63,714 nt of DNA from a bacterium (GTDB taxonomy: Bacteria; Bdellovibrionota; UBA2428), in assembly GCA_009991595.1 (NCBI GenBank), contig JAACVK010000037.1:1-63714 (forward strand), written 5' to 3'. Position 1 is the stretch's first letter. The number at the start of each line of letters is the position of its first letter. The position numbers and the translations under genes were made by a program. The notes beneath the pieces are model-generated. The model did no database searches. It had not been told where the DNA came from and was given only the letters and a program-made list of their open reading frames with translations. This document shows positions 54,122-63,714 of this stretch, one piece after another.

Positions 54122-55257
54122 TAGCGTCCCGCTCCTAAAAATTGCTTAATAGAATCGTAGATCCCCTCTCTATCGGGAATTCTAGAAGCCACTAACTTTT
54201 CGTTCTGATTGAAGGCTTCAATCAGATCTTTAAAAAACTGTCCTGATCCATAACGACTTTCAACTTGCCCGTAAGAGAATTGATTCACCACAGGGAGCAC
54301 TTGCTCGCGCAACATATCAAGACAAACCTTCGTATCTTCAGTTGACCAGTTATCACCATCGCTAAAATGGAATGGGTAAATATTCCACTCTGAAGCGGCA
54401 TAGTCTTTGGTGACCATATCAACTAAAAGTTTATAAGCAGAACTAATCAAGGTTCCACCAGACTCGCGCGTTCTATAAAAAGTATCTTGATCCACTTCTT
54501 TAGCCGTAGCATCGTGAATAATATACCTTCGCTCAATGTCTTTGTATTGGGAGCGCAGCCAGGTATCAATCCAAAAGGCTTCGTTTCGAACGATGTCTTT
54601 TTGAACGTCTCCCATAGAGCCCGACACGTCCATAATGTAAATAATAACAGCATTGGTTTGAGGCCTAGGACTTTCGGCCCAGCCTCTAAATCGAAAGTCG
54701 CTTTTAATCGGAATGATCACTGGCTTTTCTGGATTATAAACTCCAGAAGAGATTTGTCTTTTTAAAGCTTCTTTATACGTTCTCTTGTAATGCCTAAGCG
54801 ACTGCGGCCCGAATTTATTGATGCCGCTATATTTGTAATTCTTAGTCGTAACTTCTTTCGCCCCTTTGGGCTCGATCTTAGGAAGCTCGAGCTCTTCGCC
54901 AAGCATTTCGGCTAGCTCCTCTAAAGAAACCTCAACCTCGAGTTCGTGCTGCCCTTCACCCTGACCAGCTTCTCCTTGACCAGGCTGCTCTTGCATACCC
55001 TTTACCGGATCGCCCTCGTTACCTTCGCCTTGAGCTACCCCACCTTTTTTGTTGTCTCCAAAAATAAACTTTGGAAGCCGAATCTGAGGCATTGGAATAG
55101 AAACTTTTCCATCTTTGCCCTGACGAGCAATCATCTCACCTTGTGAAATAAAGTTTTTTAAATTTTTACGAATTCGACCGCGAACAATGTCTTTAAAGCG
55201 GCCGTGATCTCTCTTGATACCCGACATGGTAAAAAGACGTCCCTTAATTTCGCTCAT
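54121..55257 (-). CDS. YeaH/DUF444 family protein with von Willebrand A domain
   Basis: 378 aa. A basic N-terminus ([21 protein letters not shown]) precedes a Gly/Gln/Glu-rich low-complexity region (85-115). A vWA domain has the metal-ion site [10 protein letters not shown] and [10 protein letters not shown], with [12 protein letters not shown] later. It is the usual partner of SpoVR; the pair is coupled here by a TAATG junction. Molecular function is unknown in general. Confidence 0.93.
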
Positions 55258-55357
55258 ATCTGTAGTATATCGTGTTTTAAGGGTAATTTCTGCCCAAACA
55301 AAACCATCGCGTCATCACTTTGGCGCAAACTCAAAAGAGTTCGCATGGAGAGCTACT

Positions 55358-56491
55358 CTAAAAAGTTAAGCAAATAAGCTGACCACTTTGACCGGCTTTT
55401 GCGCCGTAAGCCAATCCAAATATCTGATACTGACTCTCTGAAATCTTTCGAAGCGTCAAGTCCTTGACTCTAGTTGCTTCAGTGATGCTACCAAGGGATT
55501 CAAGCTTTGGAATTTCTGGAAGAAACTCAGGGTCTTCTGGCTTTACAACAGGCATCTTAAAGAATTCGCATCCTTGTTCGCTTGAGGTAGAAATCACCAA
55601 ATAAGGATTAGAGCTCACATCCACCACACACAAAGAATCCACGGCTCGATCAAACAAATGAATTTTTTGAAGCTCGTCTTCAAAACTCACAGGATTCTCT
55701 CGAACCCTAAATAATTGCAAGCCATCTTTATCAACCCCGTATAGCCAGCCATCCACAAAACAGGGCTCTGAATGAGTCCAAATCGGGCCTTCCAAAGTTC
55801 TAAAGGTAGGCTTAGCCTTAATGTCGGCAATCTTCATGCGGTGCAATCGATTCTTGGTTCCGAAAAACCAAAAATTATCCGCCGCATCCCGGTGAATTTG
55901 TCCATTCGCCATCAAATCTTTGCGAACGTAGATACGCTTTTCTATTCGCTGTTCTAGATAGCCTTCGCGCCAAAGCTGAGAACCACTTAAGCCCAGAACG
56001 TAATCACCCATTTGCACCACATCCACCAAGGCACCGCCTTCTTTAAAACGTCGCGCTCCAATTTCACCCTCGGCCACCTGACCTACAGAATGTTTGCATC
56101 CAAAGCCCATACCACCATCATTCTCGACTAAAAACTTAGGCAATTCAAAAGCACTCAACAAAGGCCACTTGGCACCCAGCAAACCACTCAAGAATCCAGG
56201 CGATGAACCTCGGTGCAAGACGACAAAACTAGTGTCTCCACTTGAATTAGCGACCAACGAACCCAAAACGGCCACTGCGTCCTCCCCAAAAACCTCGGGC
56301 ACTTTCATCGAATCAATCTCTTTTACCTCAGAACCCTTTTTGTTGGGCATAACATGATGAAGCAATTCGGTATCAAAGGCAGATGCAACATATAGAGAAT
56401 TATTCTCCAAGACGGTTAGATTCGTTAAAAATGGAATTTGCTCGTCGGCATCACGAGCCTTTAAAGGAATTTCAAAAAGTTCAGTTTTCAC
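55358..56491 (-). CDS. Protein of unknown function, possible beta-propeller
   Basis: 377 aa, no signal peptide. Repeating strand-turn units with aspartate/glycine turns (SLYVASAFDTELL, DYVLGLSGSQLW, DNFWFFGTKNRLHRM, GWLYGVDKDGLQLFRV, PYLVISTSSEQGC) suggest a six- or seven-bladed propeller. The ATG overlaps the valS stop as ATGA, so it is translated with valS. No family is recognised. Confidence 0.6.
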   Translation of the reverse strand: MKTELFEIPLKARDADEQIPFLTNLTVLENNSLYVASAFDTELLHHVMPNKKGSEVKEIDSMKVPEVFGEDAVAVLGSLVANSSGDTSFVVLHRGSSPGFLSGLLGAKWPLLSAFELPKFLVENDGGMGFGCKHSVGQVAEGEIGARRFKEGGALVDVVQMGDYVLGLSGSQLWREGYLEQRIEKRIYVRKDLMANGQIHRDAADNFWFFGTKNRLHRMKIADIKAKPTFRTLEGPIWTHSEPCFVDGWLYGVDKDGLQLFRVRENPVSFEDELQKIHLFDRAVDSLCVVDVSSNPYLVISTSSEQGCEFFKMPVVKPEDPEFLPEIPKLESLGSITEATRVKDLTLRKISESQYQIFGLAYGAKAGQSGQLICLTF

Positions 56492-59157
56492 GCCATCTTC
56501 TCCATGCTCAAAAGAGCTGCTTTAGTCTTTTCTAATTTACCTTGAATCTCTTCAAGTTTAAGTTTTTCTTTCTCAACAACTTCCGGAGGCGCCTTATCAA
56601 CAAAACTCTTATTAGAGAGCTTCTTGGTCTGGGAATCAAAATAACTAGAAAGTTTTTCAATCTCTTTTGTTAGACGTGTAATCTCTTCTTTGACATCAAC
56701 CAACTCTGACAATGGAATTAAGGCTTCAAAGCTTTCCGAAGTAGTGATTGAATTCACAACGATGGTTGCAACAGCTTCAGTTCCAGCCGGAGAAAAGCTC
56801 AAATCAGAAACTCCACACAAGGACACAAACCAATCTTTATTCTCTTTCAAAATCTTTGAACTCTTCTCATCAAGTTTAGGAATATAGAGCGGTATCTTTT
56901 TAGAGGGCTTCACACCATTCTCAGATCGAATATTACGAATAGACTTCACAAACTCTGCAACAAAATCGAATTCTGCAATCGCAGTTGAATCTGGAAAAGA
57001 GTCGCCCTGAGGAAAGGCCTCCAAGGCAAGAGTCTGCTCAGAAGAGACCCCATTCATCTCGTGCCACAACTCCTCAGTCACATGAGGACACACTGGGTGT
57101 AATAACTTCAAGTATTCACTCATCACATACACGAGCACGTGAGAATACTTAGATTTATCAGTTTTAGAAATTTCTAAATACCAAGCACAGTAATCATCCC
57201 ACAAGAAATGATAGAGCAGCTCGGCTCCTTCTTGCATCTTAAACTCATCCCATCGCTTGTTCACATCTCGACTGACAGCATCCAAACGGCTCATCAGCCA
57301 CTTAGACGGCATGTCCCCAGGCTGAGGCCTCTGCTGAATCCATTTAGGATCAGAGTTGCTTTCAACTGCCGAAAGAACAAAACGAACGGCGTTCCAAACT
57401 TTGTTAATAAAGTTTCGATAGCCTTCAATTTTAGATTCCGACAAACGCATGTCGCGACCCTGCACACACAAAGCGTTCAAGGTGATTCGCAATGTGTCAG
57501 CACCCATTTTTTCAATCAAATCAATTGGGTCAATCACATTCCCCTTGGTCTTAGACATCTTATGCCCGTGTTCATCACGAACCATAGGGTGCATATATAC
57601 ACGATCAAAAGGAAGTTTACCTGTAAGCTCACGCCCCATCATCAACATGCGAGCAACCCAAAAGAATATGATATCAAAGCCTGTCTCTAGAATTTGAGTT
57701 GGGTAAAACTTCTTAAAATCAGGTGCCTCTTCATTGGGCCAACCTAAGGTTGAAAAAGGCCACAGGCCGGAAGAAAACCAAGTGTCTAAAACATCAGGAT
57801 CTTGAAAGAGATCTACACCCCCGCAATGCTCACATTTTTCGGGTACCGTTCGTTGGACCATAAACCTTTCACAAGACTTACAATGATAGGCCGGGATCTG
57901 CTGCCCCCACCAAAGCTGTCGAGATACACACCAGTCTTTGGTGTCTTCCATCCAGCGTTGAAACTGATTGTAGAACTCTTGCGGAGTAAAAGTAATTTTT
58001 CCCTCTTTGGCATCGTCCGACACAGCTTTCGCCATGGAGTCCATTTTGCAAAACCATTGATTGCTTAAATACGGCTCAACAACATCGTTCCATCTTTCCG
58101 AGAAACCAATGCGAGTCTTATAATTTTCTTTTCCTTCGAGTAATTTTAATTCCTCTAAGCGCGCTTCAATTTTCTTACGAGCGTCAAAGCGATCAAGGCC
58201 AGCCAAGCTAGAAGCCTCGCCAGACAAACCTTCAACAATTTTTGCATCTGGAGTGAATACGTTATGAAGCTGTAAGTTGTGACGCTTCCCTACTTCAAAG
58301 TCAGTGAAGTCATGAGCCGGCGTAATCTTAACCGCTCCGGAACCAAATTCTCTATCCACAAAATCATCGGCGATTACTTCAATTTCGCGATCAACTAAAG
58401 GTAGTTTAAGTTTTTTACCAATCCAGTCCTTGTATCGCTCATCCTCAGGATGAACAGCCACTGCAGAGTCGCCCAAAAGAGTTTCGGGCCTTGTCGTTGA
58501 AACCACCAAATACTTAGTAGAGTCATCACTTCGGTAATAACGAATATTCCATAAATGGGTTTGTCGCTCTTCAAACAAAACCTCTAAATCACTTAAAACG
58601 GTCTGCCCCTTAGGCGACCAATTCACCAAGCGCTGAGCACGATAGATATAGCCACGCTCAAACAAGGTTACAAACGCGTGAGTGACTGCATCGTTGAGAT
58701 CATCATCAAGCGTAAACTTCACTCGACTCCAATCACACGTCACCCCCATAGACTTCATCTGAGAGAAAATACGAGGCTGGTAAACTTTTACCCATTGCCA
58801 ACATTCTTCTAAAAACTTCTCACGGCCAATCTCTTTGTAATTAATTCCTTTAGATTCTAAGTCGCGCGCAACCAGCATCTGAACCGCGATGGAAGCATGA
58901 TCCGATCCGGGCAAATATAAAACTTCATCGCCACACATTCTTCGCCAGCGACACAATCCATCTTGTAGGGCTAAAAAAAGTGCATGACCTTGGTGAAGCG
59001 CTCCCGTCACATTCGGAGGAGGCATCATGATGGTAAAAGTTTTTCCAGTTGGCTTGGAATGCTTTTGTGCAACTGTTTCTGGAGCGGCCACATTGTATTT
59101 ATCCCAATGTTTTTGCCACTTTAAGTCGTGTTGTAGTGCGGTATAGGCCTTATCCAT
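56488..59157 (-). CDS. valS: Valyl-tRNA synthetase
   Basis: 889-aa class I synthetase charging tRNA-Val. The HIGH motif appears as PPPNVTGALHQGH (46-58), the KMSKS motif as KMSKTKGNV, and the editing-domain core as STTRPETLLGDSAVAVHPED. A zinc-type pair CKSC...CEHC lies before the KMSKS region. The C-terminal coiled coil begins VDVKEEITRLTKEIEKL. Length is normal. Confidence 0.98.
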   Translation of the reverse strand: MDKAYTALQHDLKWQKHWDKYNVAAPETVAQKHSKPTGKTFTIMMPPPNVTGALHQGHALFLALQDGLCRWRRMCGDEVLYLPGSDHASIAVQMLVARDLESKGINYKEIGREKFLEECWQWVKVYQPRIFSQMKSMGVTCDWSRVKFTLDDDLNDAVTHAFVTLFERGYIYRAQRLVNWSPKGQTVLSDLEVLFEERQTHLWNIRYYRSDDSTKYLVVSTTRPETLLGDSAVAVHPEDERYKDWIGKKLKLPLVDREIEVIADDFVDREFGSGAVKITPAHDFTDFEVGKRHNLQLHNVFTPDAKIVEGLSGEASSLAGLDRFDARKKIEARLEELKLLEGKENYKTRIGFSERWNDVVEPYLSNQWFCKMDSMAKAVSDDAKEGKITFTPQEFYNQFQRWMEDTKDWCVSRQLWWGQQIPAYHCKSCERFMVQRTVPEKCEHCGGVDLFQDPDVLDTWFSSGLWPFSTLGWPNEEAPDFKKFYPTQILETGFDIIFFWVARMLMMGRELTGKLPFDRVYMHPMVRDEHGHKMSKTKGNVIDPIDLIEKMGADTLRITLNALCVQGRDMRLSESKIEGYRNFINKVWNAVRFVLSAVESNSDPKWIQQRPQPGDMPSKWLMSRLDAVSRDVNKRWDEFKMQEGAELLYHFLWDDYCAWYLEISKTDKSKYSHVLVYVMSEYLKLLHPVCPHVTEELWHEMNGVSSEQTLALEAFPQGDSFPDSTAIAEFDFVAEFVKSIRNIRSENGVKPSKKIPLYIPKLDEKSSKILKENKDWFVSLCGVSDLSFSPAGTEAVATIVVNSITTSESFEALIPLSELVDVKEEITRLTKEIEKLSSYFDSQTKKLSNKSFVDKAPPEVVEKEKLKLEEIQGKLEKTKAALLSMEKMA

Positions 59158-59235
59158 CAGGCTTCGAATTTATCCCAGAACAGGGCTCAAACATAGCCTA
59201 AATATAAAGAATTCGGAAAAATCCCCTATCTAGCT

Positions 59236-60354
59236 CTAATAATCATCGAGACTGTATTTTTGTTTTTTCCCACCAAGACTCTCCAAACTCATCCCCATAT
59301 TTATACCCACCATGTAAACTCTGTTCGCGCGAAAACCAAGATTGCTATCCAGCTCCTCTGCGTAAGAGGTAAAATCAATTCGCATGATTGGAATCCACCT
59401 TATACTTACTCCCGCCGACCAATACCCATGATAAAAACCTCCTCGGAGATCAAGGCCAGCAAGATTGATTTCAATGCCTTGATAGAGCAGCTTTCCCGTT
59501 GAGTAATAGTCACCTTCACCTAGGTTTCTGGCATCGAAGAGAATTTTTGCCCCCAAGTGGTCGCTCTCAAAAGAATAAGCCACACCAAGATTAATGGATT
59601 GATCCTGGTCCAGTGGTCCATCTTCTTTGGAAGAGTGAATACGGGTGTTACCCAAGTCTTCAACTGAAAAGCCAAAGTTCAAGCTACTGTTTTCCGCCAA
59701 GGGTAGATCAAACTGAGCTCCAACATTCAACCCATAGCCGCTCCCCCTTCTTGCATAATCCGTAAGATCAGACGCTGTCAGAGTCAAAAGACTTGATCCC
59801 GTGATCTCCTCTTCGATGACACGCCTTTTAAAGTAACGAAACGAAGCTCCAACATATAAGCCAGGAAAAACAGGCACCCCAATTCCACCAATCAAGCCCA
59901 CATCATCGCGCTCCTTGAAGCTAAACTCCGGGCTTACAGGGTTTCGATATTCAGCACGACCCTCCAGTGTAAAAAACGCACCTAAGCCCACAAAAGGAAC
60001 TGCAAAAGCCGGAAACAACTGTGCATTCACAGAGAGTGGCTCGCCTAAAAAAGGAGAAAACTTATCGCTCAAACTAGAAGAGGAGCTACCCACCGTAGAA
60101 ACAGCCTTCGAGTTTCCATAAGTGCTCTCGCTGATTCCTCCAGCAAAATTTCCAAAATCAAAAGCATAGCGTCCGCTTCTCCCTAAACCTGCTGGATTGT
60201 AAAACATAGCCGAAGCATCACGGACAACAGCAACTCCTGTATTGCCTCTACCTAACCATCGAATGTCTTGATAGGGGGCATTTCGGTAGGTCTTTTCGGC
60301 GTGCAAAGATAAGCAAAGTAGAGAAGTAAAAAACAGAATTGTTAATTTTTTCAC
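59236..60354 (-). CDS. Outer-membrane protein, PorV/FadL-like (UPF0164 style)
   Basis: 372 aa starting at GTG with AGGAGGGGGA before it. A signal peptide (LTILFFTSLLCLSLHA) is followed by the family hallmark GRGNTGVAVVRDASAMFYNPAGLG and many barrel strands ending in YMVGINMGMSLESL before a short polar tail. It is a paralogue-like neighbour of the next gene, 21 bp away. It could transport hydrophobic compounds or serve as a secretion shuttle such as PorV; the sequence does not decide. Confidence 0.75.
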   Translation of the reverse strand: MKKLTILFFTSLLCLSLHAEKTYRNAPYQDIRWLGRGNTGVAVVRDASAMFYNPAGLGRSGRYAFDFGNFAGGISESTYGNSKAVSTVGSSSSSLSDKFSPFLGEPLSVNAQLFPAFAVPFVGLGAFFTLEGRAEYRNPVSPEFSFKERDDVGLIGGIGVPVFPGLYVGASFRYFKRRVIEEEITGSSLLTLTASDLTDYARRGSGYGLNVGAQFDLPLAENSSLNFGFSVEDLGNTRIHSSKEDGPLDQDQSINLGVAYSFESDHLGAKILFDARNLGEGDYYSTGKLLYQGIEINLAGLDLRGGFYHGYWSAGVSIRWIPIMRIDFTSYAEELDSNLGFRANRVYMVGINMGMSLESLGGKKQKYSLDDY

Positions 60355-60375
60355 TCCCCCTCCTTTCCCTATCCT

Positions 60376-61479
60376 CTAAAATTTAAGAAAATATCTTAAA
60401 ACAAATTTTCGATCATCCACTCTTGGATTCCCCTTAAAGGCCACGTTCTCCCCAAAGCTAGCAAGCTCAAGCCCCATTCCTCCGACGTGAAGGCCAAAGC
60501 CACCCGTCCAATACCTTCCTTGGTTGGCTCCTGCACGGAGATATAAAATGTCTCGAACATTCAGCTCCCAACCAGCGTGAATGTAGTCAGCTGCAGACAG
60601 GTAAGGATCAGACTTGAAAGCATTACTCACATCTTTTAACTCAGTCATAAAGTGAGAGCGCACGTTGCGACCGTGCTTCACCTTGAATCCAAAACCAACA
60701 TTTACTCTCTGCCGGATTGTTCCGGGCGGGCCATCTGCCGACTTGTTGTTCTTGAACAAAAGCTGCTGATCCTCGAACTTAGTTCCACCTAGATCTTGAA
60801 AACTCACAGCGAATCGCGGCAAAAAGCGCACAGGGAAAGTCAAAAGGGCTCCGACGTCGTAGCCTATTCCCAGCCCCTCTCGCCACTCATTTCCGAACTC
60901 TAGATTGGAATCAACATACTCAGCTGGCGTGTATTCATTGATTAGTTCGGCACGATCAATGATCTTAATTCCGCCGCCTATCTTAAAAATTCCTCCACCA
61001 AAGGATAAACCTGTTTGCGCATAAGCTCCGAGATCAGCGAAAGAATATAAATCTAAATTTCCGTTGTCCAACACCTTGCCTTCGGCAAAGCCCCGAGCGA
61101 CAACGCCAATAGAGAAGTTTTTCACCAACATTTGGGGAACAATTGAAAGTCCAACCGAATAATTTTTTCCGCCATTCTGGCTAATCTCTTGCATTAGATT
61201 ACTTAGGTTAGTTAGGTTGGTTAAAGCACCCTTTCCGAACAATGCAAAATCTTGAGACCCCAACACTTCAACATCGAAGGGCTTTATCTCAAGTTCTTGT
61301 TTGAGCGCTAACCCGGCTGGGTTATAAAAAGGTCCTTCAAAACCTTCAGCATAGGCGGTATAGGCATCTCCCATTGAAAGTGCGCGCGAAGACTGAAAGA
61401 ACCCTCGTTCTTTTTCTTGAGCATGACTAGTCCCAGAAAAAGCCAGGGTTATTAGACTAAGTAAAAGCAGAGCTATCAC
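60376..61479 (-). CDS. Outer-membrane protein, PorV/FadL-like, tandem with the next gene
   Basis: 367 aa starting at GTG, signal LLLLSLITLAFSGTSHA. The hallmark ALSMGDAYTAYAEGFEGPFYNPAGLA marks the same family as the 59236-60354 product, and the chain ends in KFVLRYFLKF with a terminal Phe. It is likely co-transcribed with that gene. The two share architecture but little obvious identity outside the N-terminal motif, so duplication is old or they are distinct subfamilies. Confidence 0.75.
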   Translation of the reverse strand: MIALLLLSLITLAFSGTSHAQEKERGFFQSSRALSMGDAYTAYAEGFEGPFYNPAGLALKQELEIKPFDVEVLGSQDFALFGKGALTNLTNLSNLMQEISQNGGKNYSVGLSIVPQMLVKNFSIGVVARGFAEGKVLDNGNLDLYSFADLGAYAQTGLSFGGGIFKIGGGIKIIDRAELINEYTPAEYVDSNLEFGNEWREGLGIGYDVGALLTFPVRFLPRFAVSFQDLGGTKFEDQQLLFKNNKSADGPPGTIRQRVNVGFGFKVKHGRNVRSHFMTELKDVSNAFKSDPYLSAADYIHAGWELNVRDILYLRAGANQGRYWTGGFGLHVGGMGLELASFGENVAFKGNPRVDDRKFVLRYFLKF

Positions 61480-61546
61480 CCTTGTAGTTTAAAGCATAAA
61501 TATAGGTATAGCCTTGAGGGTATTTTGTCAGACAAAAGCTTGATAC

Positions 61547-63622
61547 TTAGGAAGCCATTTCGCTTCCATCACCGTCAGCTTCCAGTCTTCTAAACAAAGT
61601 TATGACGAATTCTGTCCCATGCCCCTGCCTAGGTTGGGTCACGCTTTTGACTTCAATGCTTCCTCGATGCCTTTGAATGATTCCATAAACGATCGATAGC
61701 CCAAGTCCTGTGCCTTCTCCGACTTTTTTTGTCGTGTAAAAAGGATCAAAGATTTTATCCAAGCTTTGCTTTGAAATCCCAGCGCCATCATCTCGGATGC
61801 AAATCTTGACTCGATCTTCTAAGTCCGTAGTAGAAATCCAAATATTTCCGTTTTTATCAACCGCTTGAACAGCATTAGCAATCAAGTTCATGAACACTTG
61901 ATTCACCTGGGAAACACTCGCATGGACAAGGGAATCTGAACACAAATCCCAATGGAGCTCCGCTGTATTTTTAATTTGCCCTCGCAACAACTTTGCGGTT
62001 TCTTTTAAACATTGGTTTAAATCACAAGCAATGAACTGACTTTGATCGGATCTCGAGAAATTCCTCAACCCTAAAACAATGTCCTTCACTCGAACACTGC
62101 CCTCCAAGCAAGATTGCACAATGTCTTCCATGTCTTCCTTGAGAAAATCCCAATCAATCTCGCTCAACTTTTTCTTCAATAGCTCAACTCGTTTAGAATC
62201 TTCAATCTCATTATCCTTCTTGAGCAACGAATCAAGCTCGTCAAGACTTCTCATGTATTGTTTCATTTGAGTCATATTCGAATAAATGAAGGCAATTGGG
62301 TTATTCAATTCGTGAGCAACACCAGCAACCAATTGGCCTAAAGAGCTCATCTTTGCAGAATGAACCAATTGATTCTGTGTTTGCTTTAACTCAGAGTGAG
62401 CTTGAGCCAATTCTTGTAACTTATTTTCGAGCATTCTCTTTGTGACTTGAACAGAACTAGCCATGTCGTTAAATCGCTTGATTAAATATCCAATTTCGGT
62501 GCTTGAATCCCCTTTTACGGGATTCACCCATCTCCCCGCTTTGATGTCATCAACTGCATTCACCATGTCGGAGATGGGTTTGGTAATCCTATTAGAAACT
62601 CCAATAACTACAAAGCAACAAATCAGCGCAACCAATAAAACAAACACCGTAATCGACCAGAAGATTTGTCGCTGCAAACTCAAAAGCCCAACCATTGAGA
62701 TCCCTACACTCACCCAAGTTGGCTCGCCAACACTGAGCAACTTAACTTTGGAAAAGTAAAAACTATACGGCTCTTCTTTAAACTCGGCGTTCCACCATCT
62801 AGAAACACTGGAAGACCATTGACTTCGGCTGCTTCGAAACAGGTTTTCTAAACTCACATCGGACGCGGAAATTACATTCAAAGAAGGATCTAAAAGAGTT
62901 AACTCAACCCCCTGCAACTTTGCCAACAATTGTAATTTCTTTTGATCAATTCTACTCTGGCCCTGTATATATCCAAGATGCTGCCCTTTTTTGGAGAGGA
63001 CCTTTCTAAAAAAACTAATTTCAAGATACCTTTCCTCAGGGTCGGAGCTGTTTGAATCCCAAGCTCCTTCATCAGAAAGGAAACTACGAAAGCTCTTGCT
63101 GAACTGTTTTTGTTTTTCATCTTCAAAAACACCTCCTAGAAACATGTCACTTGCCATCGACTCATTCGAAGGCCCTCGCCCATCACCATCTTTATTTAAT
63201 TCTTCGACGAGTGTTCTCCATTTGGAAGAAACATCTTGATTCACCTCCTGGAGCAGACGTCCGGCGACGTCGAACACTTTTAATTTTTCAAAATGGCTCC
63301 GATAAATATTGCTTCCCGCAAACGCATTCATCACGTCGCTGTCTTTGCTTAAAAGTCCAAGACGAAGCTCTTCATCTTTAGAAATATTGTTTGCATCAGA
63401 AATCATTTTTCTTTGCAGAAACTCTACGTTTCGTTGAAACGCCGATAATTCTGGCCTCGCTCGCTGTGCAATTTGTTTATTGAAGGCGTCCTTGATCAAG
63501 TAAGTTGCCAAAACCCCTAACGCGATGAGAGGCACAACCGTTAAAGGCACAAAGAAAAAGATCATGTAATTGCGCAGCCGACGGCGCGGGGTTCCTGTGC
63601 TCACATCTTTGTTTTCGGTCAT
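61547..63622 (-). CDS. Sensor histidine kinase with periplasmic domain and HAMP
   Basis: 691 aa. TM1 at about 19-43, a periplasmic sensor of about 275 residues (dCACHE-like size), TM2 at about 320-341, HAMP (RITKPISDMVNAVDDIKAG) and a short coiled coil. HisKA is MSSLGQLVAGVAHELNNP with H437. The ATPase has NLIANAVQAVDKNG, IRDDGAGIS and GEGTGLGLSIVYGI. There is no receiver domain and no response regulator adjacent, so it is an orphan in this window. Confidence 0.94.
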   Translation of the reverse strand: MTENKDVSTGTPRRRLRNYMIFFFVPLTVVPLIALGVLATYLIKDAFNKQIAQRARPELSAFQRNVEFLQRKMISDANNISKDEELRLGLLSKDSDVMNAFAGSNIYRSHFEKLKVFDVAGRLLQEVNQDVSSKWRTLVEELNKDGDGRGPSNESMASDMFLGGVFEDEKQKQFSKSFRSFLSDEGAWDSNSSDPEERYLEISFFRKVLSKKGQHLGYIQGQSRIDQKKLQLLAKLQGVELTLLDPSLNVISASDVSLENLFRSSRSQWSSSVSRWWNAEFKEEPYSFYFSKVKLLSVGEPTWVSVGISMVGLLSLQRQIFWSITVFVLLVALICCFVVIGVSNRITKPISDMVNAVDDIKAGRWVNPVKGDSSTEIGYLIKRFNDMASSVQVTKRMLENKLQELAQAHSELKQTQNQLVHSAKMSSLGQLVAGVAHELNNPIAFIYSNMTQMKQYMRSLDELDSLLKKDNEIEDSKRVELLKKKLSEIDWDFLKEDMEDIVQSCLEGSVRVKDIVLGLRNFSRSDQSQFIACDLNQCLKETAKLLRGQIKNTAELHWDLCSDSLVHASVSQVNQVFMNLIANAVQAVDKNGNIWISTTDLEDRVKICIRDDGAGISKQSLDKIFDPFYTTKKVGEGTGLGLSIVYGIIQRHRGSIEVKSVTQPRQGHGTEFVITLFRRLEADGDGSEMAS

Positions 63623-63714
63623 TTAAGTGCGAGAGTTGAGAATTTGGGCTCTTCTCGACATCAAGTGGGTAAATTCAAGGGCTTGTGTCTTGTAAAGTTT
63701 GTGTAAAGCTGTCC

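Overview
The window is a gene-dense (about 90 % coding) stretch of a Gram-negative chromosome. Envelope genes (msbA, an LpxH-type hydrolase, a heptosyltransferase, a heptose kinase), a complete menaquinone pathway and many signal-peptide proteins point to a diderm that respires with menaquinone. Gene content resembles Bdellovibrionota and related predatory or delta-type lineages. That placement is an inference from protein style; no rRNA is present to settle it.

Layout. 0.2-12 kb: tRNA-Pro(GGG), then topA at the 3' end of a tight leftward operon menF-menD-menH-menB-menA-menC-menE. Divergent from it are aroF-type DAHP synthase and ubiE/menG. Together these cover entry into the shikimate pathway and every step from chorismate to methylated menaquinone except the polyprenyl tail. 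12-21 kb: a block of unrecognised exported proteins. Its core is a three-gene leftward operon of a signal-peptide-bearing AAA+ ATPase and two large exported partners with no family I can name. 21.4-25.9 kb: a troABCD-type Mn/Zn transporter operon. A perfect 30-bp palindrome spans its first start codon, one permease carries a fused DtxR/MntR-like domain, and a separate MntR/TroR regulator ends the operon. 25.9-35 kb: a sigma-54 activator, a histidine kinase, and rqcH-like/mutS2/glpX/small OMP in one leftward run, divergent from a protein joining a histone-H1-like Lys/Ala tail to a PilZ domain. 35-42 kb: a DksA/TraR-like protein, fused peptide-transporter ATPases, an OppA-like lipoprotein, another lipoprotein and a TPR protein. 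42-48.5 kb: LPS and envelope genes, then LMW phosphatase plus fructosamine kinase. 48.5-52.5 kb: exported and surface proteins. 52.6-59.2 kb: SpoVR, YeaH (DUF444), an unknown, and ValRS. 59.2-63.6 kb: two FadL/PorV-like barrels and a HAMP histidine kinase.

A family of 31-nt repeat arms (beginning GGTTCC and ending AATCATT) occurs as a perfect hairpin at 20035-20125, a lone arm at 51633-51663 and a nested double palindrome at 52456-52637. Two of these abut stop codons exactly.

The strongest candidates for something undescribed are the exported AAA+ operon (12.7-19.9 kb), the covarying hairpin repeat family, and the H1-tail-PilZ fusion. Start codons were revised by eye for menB, menH, troD, rqcH-like, the PilZ gene, dksA-like, oppA and several exported proteins. 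All functional calls rest on motif recognition, without database searches.
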